This document shows, piece by piece, positions 44,661-55,240 of a stretch of DNA of 58,091 nucleotides. The stretch is from Sphingomonas natans. GTDB taxonomy: Bacteria; Pseudomonadota; Alphaproteobacteria; Sphingomonadales; Sphingomonadaceae. The position numbers and the translations under genes are program-made. Positions within the stretch are counted from its first letter, which is position 1. Each line of letters starts with the position of its first letter. Under the pieces are notes generated by a model. The model was not told where the DNA came from, did no database searches, and saw only the letters and a list, made by a program, of their open reading frames with translations. The stretch covers positions 1-58,091 of the forward strand of contig NZ_JAUOTP010000013.1 in assembly GCF_030546695.1 (NCBI RefSeq), written 5' to 3'.

Positions 44661-45764
44661 ATGATGATGCGCTGGGTCCTGACGGTCGCGATGCTCGTTC
44701 TGGCCGCGCTCGGCGCGACGGGCGCGCCTGCCGCCGAGCGCCGCAAGATCATCATCGATCAGGATGCGTTCGAGGGGCCGGGCCTCCAGCCGATCCTGAT
44801 GCTGCTGAACGATCCCGCGATCGACGTGCTCGGCATCACGATCGTCAGCGGCGACGGCTGGCAGCCCGAAGAGACCGCCGCCACGCTCCGCATGCTCGAA
44901 CTGGTCAAGCGCACCGACATCCCCGTCATCGCCGGCGCGACCTTTCCGCTCGTCAACAGCAAGGCGCGTAACGCGCGGCGCGAGGCGCTTTACGGCGCGC
45001 TGCCCTACAAGGGCGCGTGGATGGACAGCTGGCCCGCCTACAATACGATCAAGCGCCGCGAGCCGCATGCGCCCGATGTGGTCGCGCCGATGGCGGAGGG
45101 CATGCCGACGACGAAGCCGCTGCCCGTCAGCGCCGCCGAGTTCCTGCTGGCGATGTCGCGCAAATATCCCGGGCAGGTGACGATCCTGGCGATGGGACCG
45201 CTCACCAATCTCGCGCTCGCCCAGCGCCTCGACGACGGATTCGCGGGCCGCATCCGGGAGATCGTGACCGAAGGCGGCAATTTCGTCGGCCGCGATCTGG
45301 CCAAGGCGCAGGACGAGTTCGCGATGCAGGTCGCGTTCAATCCGCGCATGTCGTTCAACCATTTCTGGGATCCCGAAGCCGCGCACATCGTCTTCACCAG
45401 CCCGTGGCCCAAGCTGACGCTCGTCACCGGCGACGCGAGCGATCCGACCGTCGGCACGCAGGCGCTGCTCGACAGGGCGACGGCGAGCGGCCGGCCGGTC
45501 GCCGCGTATGTGAAGCGGATCGCGCAGCCCGGCTATCCGCTGTGGGACGAGACGCAGGCGGCGGCGTGGCGCGATCCGGCGATCGTCACCGCGCGCGGCC
45601 GGCTGGCGATGGATGTCGATCTGATGCCGGGCGCCAATTATGGTGCGTTGCTGACCTGGCCCGCGGGCAAGGGGCCGGGCTTGGGCGAGCGCGACGTCGA
45701 CCTGATCTATGCGGTCGATGTCCCGAAGGTGGAGGCGATGTTCGTCGATCTCGTGGGACGGTGA
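44661..45764 (+). CDS. exported nucleoside hydrolase-like protein
   Basis: About 367 residues: a signal peptide (VLTVAMLVLAALGATGAPAA), then an inosine/uridine-type nucleoside hydrolase fold. Supporting blocks are IIIDQDAFEGPG, ILAMGPLTNLALA and the region SFNHFWDPEAAHIVF. The usual calcium site DxDxxxDD is reduced to DQD followed by AFEGPG, so catalysis may differ. Three consecutive ATGs (44661, 44664, 44667) follow GGAAGGA; the third has the best spacing. Confidence 0.86.
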   Translation: MMMRWVLTVAMLVLAALGATGAPAAERRKIIIDQDAFEGPGLQPILMLLNDPAIDVLGITIVSGDGWQPEETAATLRMLELVKRTDIPVIAGATFPLVNSKARNARREALYGALPYKGAWMDSWPAYNTIKRREPHAPDVVAPMAEGMPTTKPLPVSAAEFLLAMSRKYPGQVTILAMGPLTNLALAQRLDDGFAGRIREIVTEGGNFVGRDLAKAQDEFAMQVAFNPRMSFNHFWDPEAAHIVFTSPWPKLTLVTGDASDPTVGTQALLDRATASGRPVAAYVKRIAQPGYPLWDETQAAAWRDPAIVTARGRLAMDVDLMPGANYGALLTWPAGKGPGLGERDVDLIYAVDVPKVEAMFVDLVGR

Positions 45765-45830
45765 GGCTCTCGCGTCCGCGGGCGTGCGATCCGGGATGAC
45801 GCGGCACGCGGTGCGCGCTAGCAAAGCGTC

Positions 45831-47237
45831 ATGAAGCGCATCGCCCTCCTCCTCCTCGCCCCCTTCCTCGCCACCTCCGCCATCGCCCAGCCCGCCGATC
45901 CGTGGGTCGCGCGCGGGCGGGCGATGCTGGAACATGCGATCAACATCCCCACCGTCGCCGGGCGTGAGAAGGTGCCCGAACTGGCCAATTATCTCGCGGG
46001 GGAATTCCGCAAGGCCGGCTGGGCCGAGGCGGACATCCACGTCATTCCCTATGTGGGCGAGGGTGACAACAAGACCGCCGCGCTGATCATGCGCTGGCCG
46101 GCCGCGGGAGCGCCCAAAGGCAAGCCGATCCTGCTGATGGGGCATATGGACGTCGTCGAGGCCAAGCGCGAGGATTGGACGGTCGATCCGTTCGTCTTCG
46201 CCGAGAAGGACGGCTATTATTACGGGCGCGGCACCGCCGACATCAAGGGCCCGACGGTGGCGATGCTCACCGCTCTGCTCAAGCTGAAGAGCCAAGGCTT
46301 CAAGCCCCAGCGCGATTTGGTCGTGCTGCTGACGGGCGACGAGGAGACCGCCGAGGTCGGCGCCAAGCTCGCCGCGACCGAATGGCGCAAATGGACCGAT
46401 GCCGAATATGGCCTCAACGCCGATGCCGGCGGCGGCAGCTTCACCGCCGACGGCCGTCCGCTCGGCTTCGGCCTCCAGACCGCCGAGAAGACCTTCGCCG
46501 ATTATACGCTGACCGTCCGCAACAAGGGCGGCCACTCGTCGCGCCCGCGGCCCGACAACGCGATCTACCAACTCGCCCACGCGCTGGACAGGATCGAGGC
46601 CTATCGCTTCGAGCCTGCGCTCAACGAGACGACGCGCGCTTATTATCAGGTGCGCCAGCAGGACGAGAAGGGCGCGCTCGGCAATGCGATGCGCGCCTGG
46701 CTGAAGGATCCGAAGGACGGCAAGGCGGCCGACGCGATCGAGGCGGATCCGCTCGAAGTCGGCTCGACGCGCACGCGCTGCGTCGCAACATTGCTGTCGG
46801 GCGGCCATGCCGACAATGCGCTCCCCCAGCTCGCCACCGCCAACATCAATTGCCGGATCCTGCCCGGCGTCTCGCCCGATGCGATCCGCACCGAGCTGGA
46901 GGCCGCGATCAAGGATCCCGGCGTCGTCGTGACCCGCCGCGACGACAACGCCACCACCGCGGCATCGCCGCTCCGGCCCGATGTCGTCGCCGCCTTCACC
47001 GACGCCGTGCATGCGCGCTTCCCGGCGTCCAAGATCGTCCCCCAGATGTCGGCCGGCGCGACCGACGGCGCCAAGTTCCGCGCGGTCGGCATCCCGATCT
47101 ACGGAGTCGACGGCGCGTGGATCATCTCGCCCGACGACGAGCGCGCGCATGGGCGCGACGAACGGCTGCCCGTGAAGGCTTTCGCCGACGATATCGCGCA
47201 TTGGGACGGAATGTTGTCGCGCTTGGCCGCGCAATAA
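45831..47237 (+). CDS. exported M20-family metallopeptidase
   Basis: 468 residues with a signal peptide (MKRIALLLLAPFLATSAIAQ). Zinc ligands and catalytic residues of the M20 family: GHMDVV, GRGTADIKGP, TGDEETAEV, NADAGGG and a late DDERAHGRDE. The dimerisation (lid) domain starts near FADYTLTVRNKGGHSSRP. Substrates of such secreted members are short peptides or N-acylated amino acids. ATG 45831 is 66 bases after the nucleoside hydrolase gene, so co-transcription is possible. Confidence 0.94.
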   Translation: MKRIALLLLAPFLATSAIAQPADPWVARGRAMLEHAINIPTVAGREKVPELANYLAGEFRKAGWAEADIHVIPYVGEGDNKTAALIMRWPAAGAPKGKPILLMGHMDVVEAKREDWTVDPFVFAEKDGYYYGRGTADIKGPTVAMLTALLKLKSQGFKPQRDLVVLLTGDEETAEVGAKLAATEWRKWTDAEYGLNADAGGGSFTADGRPLGFGLQTAEKTFADYTLTVRNKGGHSSRPRPDNAIYQLAHALDRIEAYRFEPALNETTRAYYQVRQQDEKGALGNAMRAWLKDPKDGKAADAIEADPLEVGSTRTRCVATLLSGGHADNALPQLATANINCRILPGVSPDAIRTELEAAIKDPGVVVTRRDDNATTAASPLRPDVVAAFTDAVHARFPASKIVPQMSAGATDGAKFRAVGIPIYGVDGAWIISPDDERAHGRDERLPVKAFADDIAHWDGMLSRLAAQ

Positions 47238-47316
47238 CATGTCACAAAATGCATCGTGCAATCGCAGCAAAGGCGGTTGCCCCGCGTGGGAGTCGGGTCT
47301 AAGTCGCCCCCGCTGA

Positions 47317-48351
<1,035 letters not shown>

Positions 48352-48361
48352 GCCATTCGGT

Positions 48362-48389
48362 CGGCCCGGCGGCATCGTTCGCCGGGCCG
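48362..48389 (+). terminator. GC hairpin between mdh and sucD
   Basis: CGGCCCGGCG and CGCCGGGCCG form a perfect ten-pair stem with an eight-base loop, 10 bases after the mdh stop. No T-run follows, so it may stabilise the mRNA end or tune read-through rather than terminate fully. Confidence 0.55.
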
Positions 48390-48414
48390 ATGCTACATAT
48401 TGTTCGGAGCGCCC

Positions 48415-49299
48415 ATGTCGATCCTCGTCAACAAGGCCACCAAGGTCATCACCCAGGGGATGACCGGCAACACCGGCACCTTCCATACCGAACAGGCGCT
48501 CGCCTACGGTACGCAGATGGTCGGTGGCGTCACGCCGGGGAAGGGTGGCACCACCCATATCGGCCTGCCCAATTTCAACACCGTGCATGAGGCCGTCGCC
48601 GCGACCGGCGCGACCGCATCGGTCGTGTATGTGCCGCCGCCCTTCGCCGCCGATTCGATCCTCGAGGCGATCGACGCGCAGGTCGAGCTGATCGTCGCGA
48701 TCACCGAGGGCATTCCGGTGCTCGACATGGTCCGCGTCAAGCGCGCGCTCTCGGGCTCCAAATCGCGCCTGATCGGGCCGAACTGCCCCGGCGTGCTCAC
48801 GCCGAACGAGTGCAAGATCGGCATCATGCCCGGCTCGATCTTCAAGAAGGGCACCGTCGGCGTCGTCAGCCGCTCGGGCACGCTCACCTACGAAGCCGTG
48901 TTCCAGACCAGCCAGGCGGGCCTCGGCCAGACGACTGCGGTCGGCATCGGCGGCGATCCCGTCAACGGCACGAACTTCATCGACATGCTCGAGCTCTTCC
49001 TCGGCGACGACGAGACCCAGTCGATCATCATGATCGGCGAGATCGGCGGCTCGGCCGAAGAGGAGGCCGCGCAATTCCTGCAGGAGGAGGCCAAGAAGGG
49101 CCGCAAGAAGCCGATGGTCGGCTTCATAGCGGGCCTGACCGCGCCTCCGGGGCGTCGCATGGGCCATGCCGGTGCGATCGTGTCGGGCGGCCAGGGCGGT
49201 GCCGAGAGCAAGATCGCGGCGATGGAAGCCGCGGGCATCCGCGTCGCGGCGAGCCCGTCGGAATTGGGCACGACGCTCGTCGAAGTGCTCAAGGGGTGA
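48415..49299 (+). CDS. sucD: succinyl-CoA ligase, alpha subunit
   Basis: 294 residues. The Rossmann CoA-binding N-domain starts [20 protein letters not shown]; the [10 protein letters not shown] and phospho-histidine region ([15 protein letters not shown], His about residue 251) are intact. Works as a heterodimer with SucC, whose gene is missing from its usual place before sucD. ATG 48415 has CGGAG about six bases upstream; an in-frame ATG at 48400 is less well placed. Confidence 0.97.
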   Translation: MSILVNKATKVITQGMTGNTGTFHTEQALAYGTQMVGGVTPGKGGTTHIGLPNFNTVHEAVAATGATASVVYVPPPFAADSILEAIDAQVELIVAITEGIPVLDMVRVKRALSGSKSRLIGPNCPGVLTPNECKIGIMPGSIFKKGTVGVVSRSGTLTYEAVFQTSQAGLGQTTAVGIGGDPVNGTNFIDMLELFLGDDETQSIIMIGEIGGSAEEEAAQFLQEEAKKGRKKPMVGFIAGLTAPPGRRMGHAGAIVSGGQGGAESKIAAMEAAGIRVAASPSELGTTLVEVLKG

Positions 49300-49305
49300 T
49301 CAGCA

Positions 49306-49332
49306 CAACCCCGGCCGCTTCGGCCGGGGTTG
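49306..49332 (+). terminator. GC hairpin between sucD and sucA
   Basis: CAACCCCGGCCG and CGGCCGGGGTTG form a perfect twelve-pair stem with a three-base loop (CTT), seven bases after the sucD stop. No T-run follows. It could be a terminator, an RNA processing barrier or a stabiliser. Confidence 0.6.
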
Positions 49333-49415
49333 ATTAAGTGGTGGTACACGCTCACCTCGATAGGGGTAGCGACGAAGCGGCCGATTTGGTCGCCGGAATG
49401 AACGACAGGCGGTGC

Positions 49416-52328
49416 ATGATGGGCTTCGAGGGATCGAACTTCGATGAGCTGGAAGGCGTAAGCCCCAGCTTCGCGGAGGCGCTTTACAAGAAGTACCGCC
49501 AGGATCCGGCCAGCGTCGACGAGAATTGGCGCGCTTATTTCGGTGCGCTGGAATCCAGCGTCTCCGGCCCGAGCTGGACCAATCCCCGCTGGCCTCTGTC
49601 CGAGACCGACGCACTCACCGCCGGGCTCGATCCGACCCAGATGGAGCCCGCGCCCAAGCCCGCGAAGGGCGGCGCCAAGCCCGCTCCGGCAGCGGCCGCA
49701 CCCGCTGCGCCCGCGCTCAGCCAGGCGGAGATCGAATCCGCCGCGCGCGACAGCATCCGCGCCTCGATCCTGATCCGCACCTATCGCGTCCGCGGCCATC
49801 TCCTCGCCGATCTCGATCCGCTCGGCCTCTGGCAGCGCGAGATGCCCGAGGATCTGAAGCCCGAATTCCACAATTTCACCGAAGCCGATATGGATCGGCC
49901 GATCTTCCTGGGCGGCCTGCTCGGCTTCCAGCACGCGACCCTGCGCGAGATGATCGCGGTCCTGCGCCGCAATTATTGCGGCAAGGTCGGCCTCGAATAT
50001 ATGCACATCCAGGACGTGGAGGAGCGGCGCTTCCTCCAGGACCGGTTGGAGGGCAAGGACAAGGAGATCAGCTTCTCGCCCGAGGGCAAGAAGGCGATCC
50101 TGTCCAAGGTGATCGAGGGCGAGCAGTGGGAGAAATTCCTCGCCCGCAAATATGTCGGCACCAAGCGCTTCGGCCTCGACGGCGGCGAGAGCATGATCCC
50201 GGCGCTGGAAGCCGTGCTCAAATATGCGGGCGCGGCCGGCGTCGAGGAAGTCGTGCTCGGCATGGCGCATCGCGGCCGCCTCAACGTGCTCGTCAATGTG
50301 ATGCGCAAGCCGTATCGCATCCTCTTCCATGAATTCGCCGGCGGATCGGCCAATCCGGAGGATGTCGGCGGCTCGGGCGACGTAAAGTATCACCTCGGCA
50401 CGTCCACCGATCGCGAGTTCGACGGCAACGTCATCCATCTGAGCCTCGCGCCCAATCCGTCGCATCTCGAATGCGTCGATCCGGTCGTGCTCGGCAAAGC
50501 GCGCGCCAAGCAGACCAAGCTCGACGATACGGCCCGCGCCAAGGTGCTGCCGATCCTGATCCACGGCGATGCGGCCTTCGCCGGCCAGGGCGTGATCATG
50601 GAGTGCTTCGGCTTCTCGGGCCTCGTCGGCTACAATACCGGCGGCACCGTCCACTTCGTCATCAACAATCAGGTCGGCTTCACGACCAGCCCGCAATTCG
50701 CGCGCTCGTCGCCATATCCCAGCGATATCGCGAAGATGGTGCAGGCGCCGATCCTTCACGTGAACGGCGACGATCCCGAGGCGGTCACCTTCGCCTGCAA
50801 GCTGGCGACCGAATATCGCAGCCAGTTCAAGCGCGACGTCGTCATCGATATGTGGTGCTACCGCCGCTTCGGTCACAATGAGGGCGACGAGCCGGGCTTT
50901 ACCCAGCCGCTCATGTACGAAGAGATCCGCAAGCACGTCCCCGTCTCGAAGCTCTATGCCGATCGCCTCGTCGCCGAGGGTCAGATCGATGCCGAGTGGC
51001 TCGGCGCGCAGGAAGCGACCTTCATCGCCCAGCTCGAGGACGAGTTCGAGGCGGGCAAGAGCTACAAGGCCAACCGTGCCGACTGGTTCGGCGGCGAATG
51101 GGAAGGCTTCGCGCTGCCCCGCGAGCCGATCACCGAACGGCGCGCAGCGGCGAGCGGCGTCACGCCCGAGCTGTTCACGGAAGTTGGCACGCAGCTGACG
51201 ACCGTTCCCGACAGCATCGTCGTCCACAAGACGCTGGCGCGCATCCTCGATGCGAAGAAGGCGATGTTCGAGAGCGGCGAAGGCTTCGATTGGGCGACCG
51301 CCGAGGCGCTCGCTTTCGGCACTTTGCTCAAGGACGATTACACCGTCCGCCTCTCGGGCCAGGATGTCGGCCGCGGCACGTTCAGCCAGCGCCACGCCGT
51401 CTGGGTCGATCAGAAGGACGGGCACAAATATATCCCGCTGTCCGCGATGGACCGGCGCTTCCAGGTGCTCGACAGCCCGCTCTCCGAATTCGGCGTGCTC
51501 GGCTTCGAATATGGCTATGCCGGTCAGGCGCCGAACACGTTGGTGCTGTGGGAAGCGCAGTTCGGCGATTTCGCCAACGGCGCGCAGGTCATCATCGATC
51601 AGTTTATCGCCGCGGGCGAGGCCAAGTGGCTGCGCGCCAACGGCCTCGTGATGCTGCTGCCCCATGGCTATGAGGGGCAGGGGCCGGAGCATAGCTCGGC
51701 CCGTCTGGAGCGCTATCTCCAGCTCTGCGCCGAGGACAATATGCAGGTCGCGAACTGCACGACGCCGGCCAATTACTTCCACATCCTGCGCCGCCAGATG
51801 CTGCGCAAGTTCCGCAAGCCGCTCATCATCATGACGCCCAAGTCGCTGCTGCGGCACAAGCTCGCGGTGTCGAAGGCCGAGGATTTCCTGGGCGACAGCT
51901 TCTTCCACCGCGTCCTGCCCGACGATCATGTCGTGCCGGCCGAGCAGGTGAAGCGCGTCGTGCTGTGCTCGGGCAAGGTCTATTACGATCTCGCCGAAGC
52001 GCGCGATGCCGCCGGCGACGAGACGGTGCAGATCATCCGCATCGAGCAGCTTTATCCGTTCCCGGCCGATGGCGTGATCGAGGCGATCCGTGATTTCACG
52101 AACCTCGAGACGGTCGTCTGGGCGCAGGAAGAGCCGAAGAACCAGGGCAGCTGGCACTTCGTCGAATGCCCGATCGAGGAAGTGCTGACGACGCTCGGCG
52201 GCAAGCCGACCCGTCCGCTCTACGCCGGCCGCAAGGCCGCCGCGGCGACCGCCACCGGCCTCGCCAAGAACCACACCAAGCAGCAAGCGGCGCTCGTCGC
52301 CGAAGCTCTCGGCTACCAAGTCCAATAG
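49416..52328 (+). CDS. sucA: 2-oxoglutarate dehydrogenase E1 component
   Basis: About 970 residues. Thiamine-diphosphate site runs from HGDAAFAGQGVIMECFGFSG to FVINNQVGFTT; GMAHRGRLNVL and the C-terminal HGYEGQGPEHSSARLERYLQ are E1o marks. It starts with the E2-binding helix (FEGSNFDELEGVSPSFAEAL). The start is ambiguous: ATG 49416 or 49419 (AGGCGG just before), or 49398, or GTG 49338. Decarboxylates 2-oxoglutarate and passes succinyl to SucB; its stop is nine bases before sucB. Confidence 0.97.
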   Translation: MMGFEGSNFDELEGVSPSFAEALYKKYRQDPASVDENWRAYFGALESSVSGPSWTNPRWPLSETDALTAGLDPTQMEPAPKPAKGGAKPAPAAAAPAAPALSQAEIESAARDSIRASILIRTYRVRGHLLADLDPLGLWQREMPEDLKPEFHNFTEADMDRPIFLGGLLGFQHATLREMIAVLRRNYCGKVGLEYMHIQDVEERRFLQDRLEGKDKEISFSPEGKKAILSKVIEGEQWEKFLARKYVGTKRFGLDGGESMIPALEAVLKYAGAAGVEEVVLGMAHRGRLNVLVNVMRKPYRILFHEFAGGSANPEDVGGSGDVKYHLGTSTDREFDGNVIHLSLAPNPSHLECVDPVVLGKARAKQTKLDDTARAKVLPILIHGDAAFAGQGVIMECFGFSGLVGYNTGGTVHFVINNQVGFTTSPQFARSSPYPSDIAKMVQAPILHVNGDDPEAVTFACKLATEYRSQFKRDVVIDMWCYRRFGHNEGDEPGFTQPLMYEEIRKHVPVSKLYADRLVAEGQIDAEWLGAQEATFIAQLEDEFEAGKSYKANRADWFGGEWEGFALPREPITERRAAASGVTPELFTEVGTQLTTVPDSIVVHKTLARILDAKKAMFESGEGFDWATAEALAFGTLLKDDYTVRLSGQDVGRGTFSQRHAVWVDQKDGHKYIPLSAMDRRFQVLDSPLSEFGVLGFEYGYAGQAPNTLVLWEAQFGDFANGAQVIIDQFIAAGEAKWLRANGLVMLLPHGYEGQGPEHSSARLERYLQLCAEDNMQVANCTTPANYFHILRRQMLRKFRKPLIIMTPKSLLRHKLAVSKAEDFLGDSFFHRVLPDDHVVPAEQVKRVVLCSGKVYYDLAEARDAAGDETVQIIRIEQLYPFPADGVIEAIRDFTNLETVVWAQEEPKNQGSWHFVECPIEEVLTTLGGKPTRPLYAGRKAAAATATGLAKNHTKQQAALVAEALGYQVQ

Positions 52329-52337
52329 GAAGATCTA

Positions 52338-53636
52338 ATGGCGACCGATGTTACCGTACCGACGCTCGGCGAATCCATCACGGAGGCGACCCTCGGCCAG
52401 TGGCTGAAGCAGCCCGGCGAGACGGTGAAGCTGGATGAGCCTATTGCCAGCCTCGAGACCGACAAGGTCGCGGTGGAAGTGCCGTCGCCGGTCGCCGGCG
52501 TGATCGGCGAGCTGGTCGTCGCCGAAGGCGATACCGTCTCGGTCGGCGCGGTCATCGCGCGCATCACCGAAGGCGCCTCGGCGCCGACGAGCGCGACGCC
52601 CGCCGTCGAGGATCGCACCGCGGTCGGCAAGGCTGAGGCCGCCGCCCCGCCCGAGCCTGCCGCGGCCCCCGCCGGCGCGGCGACGCCCGCCGGTTACGGC
52701 AATCATGGGGAAGTCGCGGTCGGCGACAGCCCGACGCTTTCGCCGTCGGTCCGCCGCGCGGTGCTTGAGCTCCATGTCGATCCGTCCAAGATCAAGGGCA
52801 CCGGCACGGACGGCCGCATCACCAAGGATGACGTGCTGCTCGCCGCCAAGTCGGGCCAGGCCAGCGCGAAGGCGCCTGCGCCGGCGGCCCCCGTCGCCAG
52901 TGCGCCGCAATCCTCAACTTCCTCAACTTCGCCCGATCGCAAGGAAGAGCGCGTCCGCATGTCGCGTCTCCGCCAGACGGTCGCACGCCGCCTGAAGGAA
53001 GCGCAGAACACCGCCGCGATGCTGACGACGTTCAACGACGTCGACATGACCGCGGTGATCGAGGCGCGCGCCAAGTACAAGGATCTGTTCGAAAAGAAGC
53101 ATGGCGTCCGCCTCGGCTTCATGGGCTTCTTCGTGAAGGCCGCCTGCATGGCGTTGAAGGACATCCCGTCGGTCAACGGCTCGATCGAGGGCGATGAGAT
53201 CGTCTATCACGATTATTGCGACATCTCGGTCGCGGTCTCGGCCCCGAACGGCCTCGTCGTCCCCGTCATCCGCAACGCGCAGGACCTGACCGTCGCCGGG
53301 ATCGAAAAGACGATCGGCGATTTCGGCAAGCGCGCCAAGGACGGCACGCTCAAGATGGACGAGATGAAGGGCGGCACCTTCACGATCTCGAACGGCGGCG
53401 TGTTCGGCTCGCTGATGTCGACCCCGATCATCAATCCCCCGCAGTCGGGCGTGCTCGGCCTGCACCGCATCGAGGATCGCCCGGTCGTCCGCGACGGTCA
53501 GGTCGTCGTCCGCCCGATGATGTATCTTGCGCTCAGCTATGATCACCGCCTGATCGACGGCCGCGAGGCGGTCACCTTCCTCGTCGCGCTGAAGAACGCG
53601 ATCGAGGATCCGACGCGGATTTTGATCGACCTGTAA
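52338..53636 (+). CDS. sucB: dihydrolipoyllysine succinyltransferase E2
   Basis: 432 residues: lipoyl domain (lipoyl-lysine in [12 protein letters not shown], about residue 43), an Ala/Pro-rich linker, a subunit-binding domain ([20 protein letters not shown]), a second linker, and the acyltransferase core with [13 protein letters not shown] (catalytic His about 402). The second linker includes a Ser/Thr run written by the 20-base sequence also found after atpE. Nine bases after sucA. Confidence 0.97.
   Translation: MATDVTVPTLGESITEATLGQWLKQPGETVKLDEPIASLETDKVAVEVPSPVAGVIGELVVAEGDTVSVGAVIARITEGASAPTSATPAVEDRTAVGKAEAAAPPEPAAAPAGAATPAGYGNHGEVAVGDSPTLSPSVRRAVLELHVDPSKIKGTGTDGRITKDDVLLAAKSGQASAKAPAPAAPVASAPQSSTSSTSPDRKEERVRMSRLRQTVARRLKEAQNTAAMLTTFNDVDMTAVIEARAKYKDLFEKKHGVRLGFMGFFVKAACMALKDIPSVNGSIEGDEIVYHDYCDISVAVSAPNGLVVPVIRNAQDLTVAGIEKTIGDFGKRAKDGTLKMDEMKGGTFTISNGGVFGSLMSTPIINPPQSGVLGLHRIEDRPVVRDGQVVVRPMMYLALSYDHRLIDGREAVTFLVALKNAIEDPTRILIDL
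52912..52931 (+). repeat. 20-base sequence shared with the atpE-atpF' gap
   Basis: Identical to 10164-10183. Here it is coding and yields Ser/Thr residues (SSTSSTS) in the sucB linker between the subunit-binding and catalytic domains. Confidence 0.6.
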
Positions 53637-53659
53637 GTAGCGCGAGCCCTTATTATATT

Positions 53660-53742
53660 CCGTTCGTGCTGAGCTTGTCGAAGCACCGACCTTCTTTCGA
53701 GCGGAAGAAAGTACAGCCCTTCGACAAGCTCAGGGCGAACGG
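53660..53742 (+). repeat. REP-like inverted repeat, family A copy 3, within the sucB-lpd gap
   Basis: CCGTTCGTGCTGAGCTTGTC (from 53660) faces GCCCTTCGACAAGCTCAGGG with CGAACGG ending at 53742. Unlike the other copies it lies between two genes of the same direction. Its final GG joins the following AG to form GGAG, the ribosome-binding site of lpd. Confidence 0.85.
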
Positions 53743-53750
53743 AGTTTCCA

Positions 53751-55145
53751 ATGGCTGACTATGATTTCGATGTTCTGGTGATCGGCTCCGGCCCGGGCGG
53801 CTATGTCGCGGCGATCCGCGCCGCGCAGCTCGGGCTCAAGACCGCGTGCGCCGAGAGCCGCGCGACCTTGGGCGGCACCTGCCTCAACGTCGGCTGCATT
53901 CCCTCCAAGGCGTTGCTCCACGCCTCCGAACTGTACGAGGCCGCCGCCGGCGGCGCGCTCGCCAAGCTCGGCGTGAAGATCGATGCGATGAGCCTCGATC
54001 TCGGCACGATGCACGGCCAGCGTCTGGAAGCCGTCAATGGCCTGACCGCGGGCGTCGAATATCTGTTCAAGAAGAACAAGGTGGAATGGCTGAAGGGCCT
54101 CGCCACGTTCGAGAGCGCGGACACCGTCACGGTTGCCGGCCGCACCGTGCGCGCCAAGAACATCATCATCGCCACCGGCTCGTCCGTCACCCCGCTGCCG
54201 GGCGTGACCGTCGACAACGAGGCGATCGTCGACAGCACCTCCGCGCTGGAACTGCCCAAGGTGCCCGGCCGCATGGTCGTCATCGGCGGCGGCGTGATCG
54301 GGCTCGAGCTCGGCTCGGTCTGGCGTCGTCTCGGCGCCAAGGTCACGGTCGTCGAATATCTCGACCAGATCCTGCCCGGCATGGACGGCGAGGTCCGCAA
54401 GGAAGCCAACAAGATCTTCAAGAAGCAGGGCTTCGAGTTCAAGCTCTCGACCAAGGTCACCAAGGTCGAGCGTAACGGCGCGGGCGCGGTCCTGACCGTC
54501 GAACCCGCCGCGGGCGGCGCGGCCGAGACGATCGAGGCGGACGTCGTCCTGGTCTCGATCGGCCGCAAGCCGAACACCGACGGCCTCGGGCTCGACAAGG
54601 CCGGCATCACGCCGAACGGGCGCGGCCAGATCGAGGTCAATCACGAATTCGAGACGGGCGTTTCCGGCATCTGGGCGATCGGCGACGTCGTCCCCGGCCC
54701 GATGCTCGCGCACAAGGCCGAGGACGAGGGCATCGCCGTCGCGGAGAATATCGCGGGCCTCACCGGCATCGTGAACCACGATGTGATCCCGTCGGTCGTC
54801 TATACGATGCCCGAGATCGCGGGCGTCGGCCTGACCGAAGAGCAGGCGAAGCAGACGGGCGAGATCAAGGTCGGCAAGTTCCCGATGCTCGGCAACAGCC
54901 GCGCCAAGACCAATCACGAGCCGTGGGGCTTCGTGAAGGTCATTGCCGATGCAAAGACCGACAAGGTTCTGGGCGTGTGGATGATCGCCTCGGTCGCCGG
55001 CACGATGATCGCCGAGGCCGCGCTCGGCATGGAATTCGGCGCGACCAGTGAGGACATCGCCTACACCTGCCACGCGCACCCGACGCACGCCGAGGCCTTC
55101 AAGGAAGCGGCGATGGCGGTCACGGGCAAGCCGATCCACGTCTGA
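53751..55145 (+). CDS. lpd: dihydrolipoyl dehydrogenase E3
   Basis: 464-residue FAD/NAD enzyme that reoxidises the lipoyl groups of the 2-oxo-acid dehydrogenases. FAD site VIGSGPGGYVAAIRA, redox disulfide GGTCLNVGCIPSK (about residues 43-51), NAD site VIGGGVIGLELGSVW, second FAD site IWAIGDVVPGPMLAHKA, and the catalytic HAHPTHAEAFKEA near the end. ATG 53751 is served by GGAG formed at the end of the repeat. Probably shared by the Suc and Pdh complexes, since no other lpd is in the window. Confidence 0.98.
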   Translation: MADYDFDVLVIGSGPGGYVAAIRAAQLGLKTACAESRATLGGTCLNVGCIPSKALLHASELYEAAAGGALAKLGVKIDAMSLDLGTMHGQRLEAVNGLTAGVEYLFKKNKVEWLKGLATFESADTVTVAGRTVRAKNIIIATGSSVTPLPGVTVDNEAIVDSTSALELPKVPGRMVVIGGGVIGLELGSVWRRLGAKVTVVEYLDQILPGMDGEVRKEANKIFKKQGFEFKLSTKVTKVERNGAGAVLTVEPAAGGAAETIEADVVLVSIGRKPNTDGLGLDKAGITPNGRGQIEVNHEFETGVSGIWAIGDVVPGPMLAHKAEDEGIAVAENIAGLTGIVNHDVIPSVVYTMPEIAGVGLTEEQAKQTGEIKVGKFPMLGNSRAKTNHEPWGFVKVIADAKTDKVLGVWMIASVAGTMIAEAALGMEFGATSEDIAYTCHAHPTHAEAFKEAAMAVTGKPIHV

Positions 55146-55152
55146 TACGGCA

Positions 55153-55174
55153 CGCCCTCCCGCAGGGGAGGGCG
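55153..55174 (+). terminator. hairpin after lpd
   Basis: CGCCCTCCC and GGGAGGGCG form a nine-pair stem with a GCAG loop, seven bases after the lpd stop. No T-run. Likely end of the TCA cluster transcript. Confidence 0.55.
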
Positions 55175-55240
55175 CTTGCAGGAAACCCAACCGCGCCCCA
55201 CGCGTACTTTACGCATCTGTAACGACAATGTGGGGTCGGA

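Noticed and set aside
48888..52325. 1145-codon open frame on the minus strand opposite sucD-sucA, and a similar 935-codon frame at 44463-47270
   Set aside because: Composition is dominated by Arg, Asp, His and Gly in the manner of antisense frames in GC-rich DNA, and the opposite strand encodes complete, well-recognised enzymes.
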